Below, one piece after another: positions 12,221 through 16,376 of a stretch of 16,376 nucleotides of DNA. Below the pieces are notes generated by a model. The model made no database searches, had not been told where the DNA came from, and worked only from the letters and a program-made list of their open reading frames with translations. This stretch comes from a bacterium. Lineage in GTDB: Bacteria > Patescibacteriota > Patescibacteriia > 2-12-FULL-60-25. The DNA lies in assembly GCA_024654265.1 (NCBI GenBank), contig JANLIO010000073.1:1-16376 (forward strand). The letters are read 5' to 3'. Every line of letters starts with the position of its first letter. Position 1 is the stretch's first letter. The translations under genes were made by a program, and so were the position numbers.

Positions 12221-12248
12221 AGTAAGACTGAGCATCGTGAACTGTAAA

Positions 12249-13760
12249 TTAATTCGATGTTACGATTGGGGCGTTGTAATCCAGAGGTGGGGGAGGGGCG
12301 TTTGCGATTTGGCGGATTGGGGCGGGTGGGAGTGAGGCGCGAGACATGGCGCCTTGTGGAAGTGGCGGTCCTCCTTGGTGATGTCGATCTAAGTTTCGGA
12401 AACTGGCTCGAGTTTTATCAAAAAAGAGTTTTATAACACCTGTTGGTCCGTTACGATGTTTAGCGATGTGAATTTCCGTTAAGTCGCGTTCTTCAGGGGA
12501 AAGATCTTCGTAGCGATAGTTTTTATCAACGGCTTTGCGATAAATAAAAAGAACAATGTCGGCATCTTGCTCAATGGAACCGGATTCTCGAAGGTGGGCA
12601 AGTCGAGGGATTGCCGGTTTTTGAAGTTCGACCTGACGGGAGAGCTGGGAAAGAGCGAGAACCGGAACATTTAATTCGCGCGCAATGGATTTGAGACCGC
12701 GAGTAATTTCCGTGACTTCTTGCGTTCTGTTGTCGGACGATCCTTGTCGACGTGACTCCATGAGCTGGAGGTAGTCAATCACAATAAGTCCTAAGCCTTG
12801 TTCCATCTGTAGGCGTCGCGCTTTTGTACGAATCTCCATAATATTCGCGGTCGCGGAGTCGTCAATAAAAATAGGGGCTTCAGAAAGCGCGCCAATCGCG
12901 TGGCCGATCCGAGAGAAATCATCGTTTACACCATCATCTGTTAATTTTCCTGTACGCATTTTCCAAAGATCAACTCCGGCTTCGGCACAAATCATGCGAT
13001 CAACCAACTGATCTTTGCTCATTTCGAGAGAAAAGATTCCAACGGCACATTTTGATTTTAACGCAGCCTGACGTGCGAGATCCATGGCAAGCGATGTCTT
13101 TCCGCAAGATGGGCGAGCTGCAAGAACAATGAGGTCGCTTTTTTGCATTCCTCCGAGCATGTTATCTAAATCCGTAAATCCCGTTGCAATTCCGCGGAGT
13201 TTTCCTTTGTCACGATGCACTTCATCGATTCGTTCGAACGCGGTATCAAGGACATCGTGGATTGGGGTGAATCCGGCTTTTAAAAAGTTTTTTGAAACAT
13301 TGAAGAGTTTTTGCTCAGCAACATCGAGCATATTCTCAACATCTTCGCTTTGCTCATAGCCCATTGCTGTGATTTCAGACGCAGCGGAAAGGAGTCGACG
13401 AAGTGTGGCTTTTTTCTGAACAATGTCAGCGTAGTGTTTGATGTTGCTCGACGTTGGGACGCAATTTGAAAGATGGATCAGATATGCGCGACCACCGACT
13501 TTGTCCAATGATTTTTTTTCATCCAATCGATTCGCAAGTGACATGAGGTCAATCGGTTCGTGTCGACGTGTGAGCTCCATCATTCCCTCAAGAATGATTC
13601 GGTGTTTGTCTGCGTAACAATCTTCCGGCGTGATGCGGTCACCGACTTTAATCATGGCCTCCGGATCCAAAATGAGTGAGCCTAAAAGCGCTTGCTCGGC
13701 TTCAAGATTTTGTGGCGTTACTTTGTCCATTGTCGTCATACGTTTGAACAACTTCATCAT
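12249..13760 (-). CDS. dnaB: Replicative DNA helicase DnaB
   Basis: A 503-residue protein covering the whole family. N-terminal DnaB domain from PQNLEAEQALLGSL (about 16-29); linker helix; RecA-like helicase domain with Walker A ARPSCGKTSL around Lys221 (Cys where Met is usual in RPSMGKT), Walker B LIVIDYLQLM, the LSQLSRQVE arginine-finger region, and the HLRESGSIEQDAD motif. The last about 45 residues are a Pro-rich low-complexity tail. It unwinds the template as a ring hexamer at the fork. No intein is present. The start is uncertain: in-frame ATGs at 13760, 13757, 13739 and 13730 all lack an SD, and family N-termini fit the later ones well. It is divergent from the permease gene; a GATAAT on the minus strand at 13794-13789 may be its -10. 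No terminator seen downstream. Confidence 0.97.
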   Translation of the reverse strand: MMKLFKRMTTMDKVTPQNLEAEQALLGSLILDPEAMIKVGDRITPEDCYADKHRIILEGMMELTRRHEPIDLMSLANRLDEKKSLDKVGGRAYLIHLSNCVPTSSNIKHYADIVQKKATLRRLLSAASEITAMGYEQSEDVENMLDVAEQKLFNVSKNFLKAGFTPIHDVLDTAFERIDEVHRDKGKLRGIATGFTDLDNMLGGMQKSDLIVLAARPSCGKTSLAMDLARQAALKSKCAVGIFSLEMSKDQLVDRMICAEAGVDLWKMRTGKLTDDGVNDDFSRIGHAIGALSEAPIFIDDSATANIMEIRTKARRLQMEQGLGLIVIDYLQLMESRRQGSSDNRTQEVTEITRGLKSIARELNVPVLALSQLSRQVELQKPAIPRLAHLRESGSIEQDADIVLFIYRKAVDKNYRYEDLSPEERDLTEIHIAKHRNGPTGVIKLFFDKTRASFRNLDRHHQGGPPLPQGAMSRASLPPAPIRQIANAPPPPLDYNAPIVTSN

Positions 13761-13794
13761 TCGGGAGACGAGTAGGCAAGTGGAAACGATTATC

Positions 13795-13803
13795 TGCTAT
13801 AAT
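13795..13803 (+). promoter_or_regulatory. Extended -10 promoter, leaderless type, of the permease gene
   Basis: TGC-TATAAT is followed by ATGTTC and ATG 13810. The transcript would start at or beside ATG 13810, which supports that start codon. The -35 is poor, as expected for an extended -10. Confidence 0.65.
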
Positions 13804-13809
13804 ATGTTC

Positions 13810-14964
13810 ATGGTTTCCATTCGTAAGACGTTTATCCGCGCGACATTGACCATGGTAGGCACGATCATTGGCGCGGGAATTTTTGGTGTTCCATCTGTTA
13901 TCGCGGATGTTGGTGTTGTCGCAGGGTCGATTCTTTTTTGGGGAACGTGGTTGGTCGTTCTCGCGACGCATCTTCTCTTTTTGGAATTGATCGCGTTATC
14001 CGATTCGTCCGATCAAAAAAAGACGGGGAATCGTCGACACCGTTTACCGGGGTATGTGTCTGGCGCTTTCGGTTCGTGGGCAAAATATCTCACGGTTTCC
14101 GTGCAGTCACTTCAGCTCATTGGTGCAAGTTTTGCGTATTTAATTTTGGGCGGTGAATTTCTGTCATTTCTTTTTCTTGGAGTTGGATTTCATTTCGATT
14201 TATTCATTTTGGAAATTCTTTTTTGGGCAATTGGTGCCACGACCATTCTTTTTGCATTACGGATCATGTCAAAGATTGAATCTGCAATCACATGGGCTCT
14301 TGTTGTTGTTCTCGTTTGTATTATCGGCGTTGCAGGTGCCCAAATGGATTTTTCTCAGATTCAATTTTCAAATTGGAATCATGCGTTTTTTCCGATCGGG
14401 ATATTCCTCTTTTCTTTGTTTGGCATGACGATTATCCCCGAAGTATTTGAAATTACAGGGCGTCGCGTTGATCGCACTCGACATGCCGTTACGTTGGGTT
14501 CCTTTCTCGCTGGGTTGCTCACTTGGCTTTTCGGAATTTCCATTGTTCTTGCAGTTCCTGCAGGTGTGCCGTTGGATCGGATAGCAATGATCTCAATTCT
14601 TCCGCATGTCATTTGGTGGGCATTGCCTCTCCTGGGGCTGTTCGCTGTTCTGACGTCGTTTATCACATCCGCATTTGCACTAAAGATGATGTACCAGATT
14701 GAAATGCAACAACCGAAATGGATTGCGAGATTCGTTGCATTAGGAATTCCGCTTCTTCTTCTCTTTTTTGCGCAACGTGATTTTTTACGAACACTCGATA
14801 TCGTTGGAACATTTTTTACGGGTGGACTTGCCGTGCTCGTTGTTCTTTCTGCATTTGTTCTTATGCATCGTGAAAAATCCAAACGCTCTTTTTGGTGGAA
14901 AACAATTGCACCACTCGTTTCAGCTGGATTCTTTATTGGTATAATGATTTCAAGAATTGCTTAA
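13810..14964 (+). CDS. Amino-acid permease, aromatic amino-acid transporter-like (APC superfamily)
   Basis: A 384-residue integral membrane protein with about eleven hydrophobic segments. The first helix carries the family signature TMVGTIIGAGIFGVPSVIA (about 13-31), the unwound Gly-rich substrate-binding stretch of APC-fold transporters. It is most like the Trp/Tyr permease group. The first cytoplasmic loop is basic (SSDQKKTGNRRHR). It probably imports an amino acid by cation symport; the exact substrate cannot be read. I start it at ATG 13810, because the family motif follows directly and the -10 lies six bases upstream; an open frame extends further 5' into dnaB's antisense strand and is not real. 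Another ATG at 13804 is possible. The next membrane-protein gene begins five bases after the stop, so they form an operon. Confidence 0.88.
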   Translation: MVSIRKTFIRATLTMVGTIIGAGIFGVPSVIADVGVVAGSILFWGTWLVVLATHLLFLELIALSDSSDQKKTGNRRHRLPGYVSGAFGSWAKYLTVSVQSLQLIGASFAYLILGGEFLSFLFLGVGFHFDLFILEILFWAIGATTILFALRIMSKIESAITWALVVVLVCIIGVAGAQMDFSQIQFSNWNHAFFPIGIFLFSLFGMTIIPEVFEITGRRVDRTRHAVTLGSFLAGLLTWLFGISIVLAVPAGVPLDRIAMISILPHVIWWALPLLGLFAVLTSFITSAFALKMMYQIEMQQPKWIARFVALGIPLLLLFFAQRDFLRTLDIVGTFFTGGLAVLVVLSAFVLMHREKSKRSFWWKTIAPLVSAGFFIGIMISRIA

Positions 14965-14968
14965 AAAT

Positions 14969-15382
14969 ATGCTTCTAAAAATCTTTCGATATACATTCAT
15001 CACATTCGTTAAGTTCTCGCTTTCCTTTTTTGGTTTATTTGCGTTGTATTCGTATATTCTTCCAAAATGGGTTGTTGGATTTGGACTGACGGCTGTGACG
15101 TGGATCGCAATCTTCTTTATTTCATTCTTCCTTGCGAAATGGGCGTTTTATCCTGCCATGCCAACAAACCGGGATATGGGTATTTTGCTTGTTGTCTGGT
15201 TCTTGGTGACAATGACACTTTTGTTGATGTACGGGCTCGTATTCTCACTCCGCGGACCGGCGATTATTTTTGAATGGGAAATTCTGGTTCAGCTTGTTTT
15301 TGAGCTTATTGCGGTTTTTCTTGCCGGTTTCACATCGCGCAGAAGAATGTTGAAACATGAACTTGGGGAGGGTACGGTTTAG
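14969..15382 (+). CDS. Small integral membrane protein, unknown function
   Basis: A 137-residue protein with four hydrophobic segments (about residues 8-30, 33-53, 68-92 and 98-122) and a basic C-terminal tail (SRRRMLKHE). No family recognised. ATG 14969 starts five bases after the permease stop, and no promoter lies between, so it is co-transcribed with the permease and may assist it, though this is only context. An in-frame TTG at 14957 overlaps the permease end and is less likely. No SD is evident. Confidence 0.75.
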   Translation: MLLKIFRYTFITFVKFSLSFFGLFALYSYILPKWVVGFGLTAVTWIAIFFISFFLAKWAFYPAMPTNRDMGILLVVWFLVTMTLLLMYGLVFSLRGPAIIFEWEILVQLVFELIAVFLAGFTSRRRMLKHELGEGTV

Positions 15383-15407
15383 GACCATTCCAAAAATTGT
15401 AAAAAGA

Positions 15408-15416
15408 TGCTACTTT
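15408..15416 (+). promoter_or_regulatory. Extended -10 promoter, leaderless type, of folD
   Basis: TGC-TACTTT is followed by seven bases and ATG 15424. There is no SD. It has the same layout as the promoters at 1376 and 13795. Confidence 0.5.
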
Positions 15417-15423
15417 CTTCCGC

Positions 15424-16251
15424 ATGAAAACGATTGATGGACGAGCGCTTGCCTTACGTATTCGCGAGCAGGTAAAAAAAGAAATTGAAGAGCTTGGTAT
15501 CCACCCCACACTGGGAGTTCTTTTGGTTGGGGATGATTCAGCAAGTCATATCTATGTGAATCTCAAAGAAAAGGCGTGCCACGAAGCTGGGATCCAAACG
15601 GACATTCGACGGTTGCCTGCAAATACATCTGAAGATGAACTCGTTGAAATTATTCAAGCATGGAATCAAGATGAAGAGATCAATGCGATTTTGATCCAAA
15701 TTCCACTTCCGAAAAATATTGATCAAGATGTTGTGATCGCAGAAATGGATCCGGCAAAAGATGTTGATGGCTTTCATCCGGAGAATTACGACGCAATGTT
15801 ACGAGGAGAAGCGGTACGATTTCCACCCGTACACGAAGCAATCCTTCGTTTGATTGGAGAGACGGATATTGTGATGAAAACATCGCGTGCCGTGATTCTT
15901 GGAAACTCTGAAACGTTTATCGCCCCGCTTGAACGATTGCTCAAGCAAACGGGAGCCGTTGTCGATGCGTTTGGGATTCAGGATTGTGATCGAGAGGTTG
16001 TTCAGAATGCGGACATTATCATCTCCGCGGTTGGTCGAGCCGGTTTTGTGACGCGCGACCTTATCAAATCCGGCGCCGTTATCATTGACGTCGGCACCAA
16101 CCGATTACCGGACGACCGCGTGGTTGGCGACGTTGATGCGGATAATATCAAAGATATTCCGGGTTGGATTTCACCCGTCCCCGGTGGTGTTGGCCCGGTT
16201 ACGGTTGCTCTGCTTTTGAAAAATACGTTAGAGTTGGCGAAAAAAGTTTAG
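15424..16251 (+). CDS. folD: Methylenetetrahydrofolate dehydrogenase/cyclohydrolase, divergent
   Basis: A 275-residue protein matching FolD end to end; the enzyme interconverts methylene-, methenyl- and formyl-THF. Folate-site residues are intact: Tyr44 and Lys48 (SHIYVNLK), Gln92 (IQIPLP) and Asp115 (DPAKDVDGF), corresponding to E. coli Tyr50, Lys54, Gln98 and Asp121. The C-terminal PVPGGVGPVTVALLLKNT is also normal. The cofactor half is unusual. The PCTPxG stretch reads FPPVHEA (133-139), and the GRSxxVGxP loop reads GNSETFIAP (160-168), losing the Arg and the Val-Gly. Cofactor choice may therefore differ from the standard NADP enzyme. ATG 15424 lies seven bases after the -10. It follows the permease operon but appears to have its own promoter. 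It is followed by a T-run and repeats. Confidence 0.95.
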   Translation: MKTIDGRALALRIREQVKKEIEELGIHPTLGVLLVGDDSASHIYVNLKEKACHEAGIQTDIRRLPANTSEDELVEIIQAWNQDEEINAILIQIPLPKNIDQDVVIAEMDPAKDVDGFHPENYDAMLRGEAVRFPPVHEAILRLIGETDIVMKTSRAVILGNSETFIAPLERLLKQTGAVVDAFGIQDCDREVVQNADIIISAVGRAGFVTRDLIKSGAVIIDVGTNRLPDDRVVGDVDADNIKDIPGWISPVPGGVGPVTVALLLKNTLELAKKV

Positions 16252-16278
16252 TTTTTTTACGGATCCGTACGAGCGTGC

Positions 16279-16304
16279 CGTCATCCCGAAAACATTCGGG
16301 ATCC
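16279..16304 (+). repeat. Palindromic repeat element, GTCATC...GATCC family
   Basis: A perfect 8-bp stem ATCCCGAA/TTCGGGAT closes an AACA loop (16283-16302), with GTC before and CC after. It has the same ends as the elements near 4576 and 4804 but a different stem. Confidence 0.75.
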
Positions 16305-16317
16305 CTTTTCTCATTCC

Positions 16318-16370
16318 TGTCATCTCGACCCCCGTTAAGAAATACGGGGTAAACTCCGCGGAGAGATCCC
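16318..16370 (+). repeat. Longer palindromic repeat element, same termini
   Basis: It begins TGTCATCTCGA and ends GGAGAGATCCC. The outer arms ATCTC/GAGAT (16322-16326 with 16363-16367) enclose an inner CCCCGT/ACGGGG hairpin (16330-16349). It ends close to the window edge. Confidence 0.7.
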
Positions 16371-16376
16371 TCTTAA

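Noticed and set aside
13630..13809. Upstream extension of the permease frame
   Set aside because: It is antisense to the dnaB N-terminus and precedes the predicted transcript start; the family signature begins just after ATG 13810.
16251..16268. T-run and ACGGATCCGT palindrome after folD as a terminator
   Set aside because: The palindrome follows the T-run, and only an A/T-only stem precedes it, so an intrinsic terminator is not convincing.
1..16376. tRNA or rRNA genes
   Set aside because: No cloverleaf with a GGTTCRA-type T-loop and no rRNA signature was seen by eye on either strand; a tRNAscan-SE run would be decisive.

Overview
The window looks like chromosome of a small-genome bacterium of the Candidate Phyla Radiation (Patescibacteria). 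This is inferred from the gene families, not from a marker phylogeny. The clues are a membrane-anchored, zinc-ribbon Clp/HSP100-like ATPase coupled to a small membrane protein, a solitary rplU without rpmA, divergent FolD and MraY/WecA-type enzymes, several genes with leaderless-type promoters and no Shine-Dalgarno (SD), and orphan single-gene units of unknown function. TGA is used as a stop (for example at the ends of the genes at 1391 and 10338), so the Gracilibacteria/Absconditabacteria recoding is not in use.

Layout. (1) 1-660, minus: an incomplete gene with weak IS110-type (DEDD) resemblance. Behind it lie about 730 bases with no convincing protein gene. On the minus strand these hold two candidate noncoding RNA units in tandem (about 924-773 and 1275-1031), each with a TTGACA promoter and an intrinsic terminator. 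The second is a run of five consecutive hairpins. (2) 1391-4473, plus: a membrane protein and a Clp-like ATPase overlapping by ATGA. (3) 4474-5420: a cluster of palindromic repeats surrounding a small GIY-YIG nuclease gene. (4) 5421-7056, plus: a polyprenyl-phosphate sugar-1-phosphate transferase and a DUF192 protein. (5) 7105-8673, minus: two genes of unknown function, each with its own promoter, SD and terminator. (6) 8819-9127, plus: rplU. (7) 9260-11087, minus: an HD-domain protein and nanE. (8) 11226-13760, minus: recR, ybaB and dnaB (replication and repair). (9) 13810-16251, plus: an amino-acid permease, a small membrane protein and folD. (10) 16252-16376: further palindromic repeats.

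Two gene styles alternate. The housekeeping plus-strand genes and ybaB start at or near the predicted transcript start and lack an SD. The orphan minus-strand genes have -35/-10 promoters, good SDs and intrinsic terminators, and the ones I read in detail (1-660, 9260-10252) favour C/G-ending codons.

The observations most worth following are the five-hairpin RNA at 1031-1275, the shorter RNA or attenuator at 773-924, the Clp-like ATPase that lacks pore-loop and ClpP-docking motifs, and the GIY-YIG gene bounded by palindromic elements, one of which appears to supply its SD.
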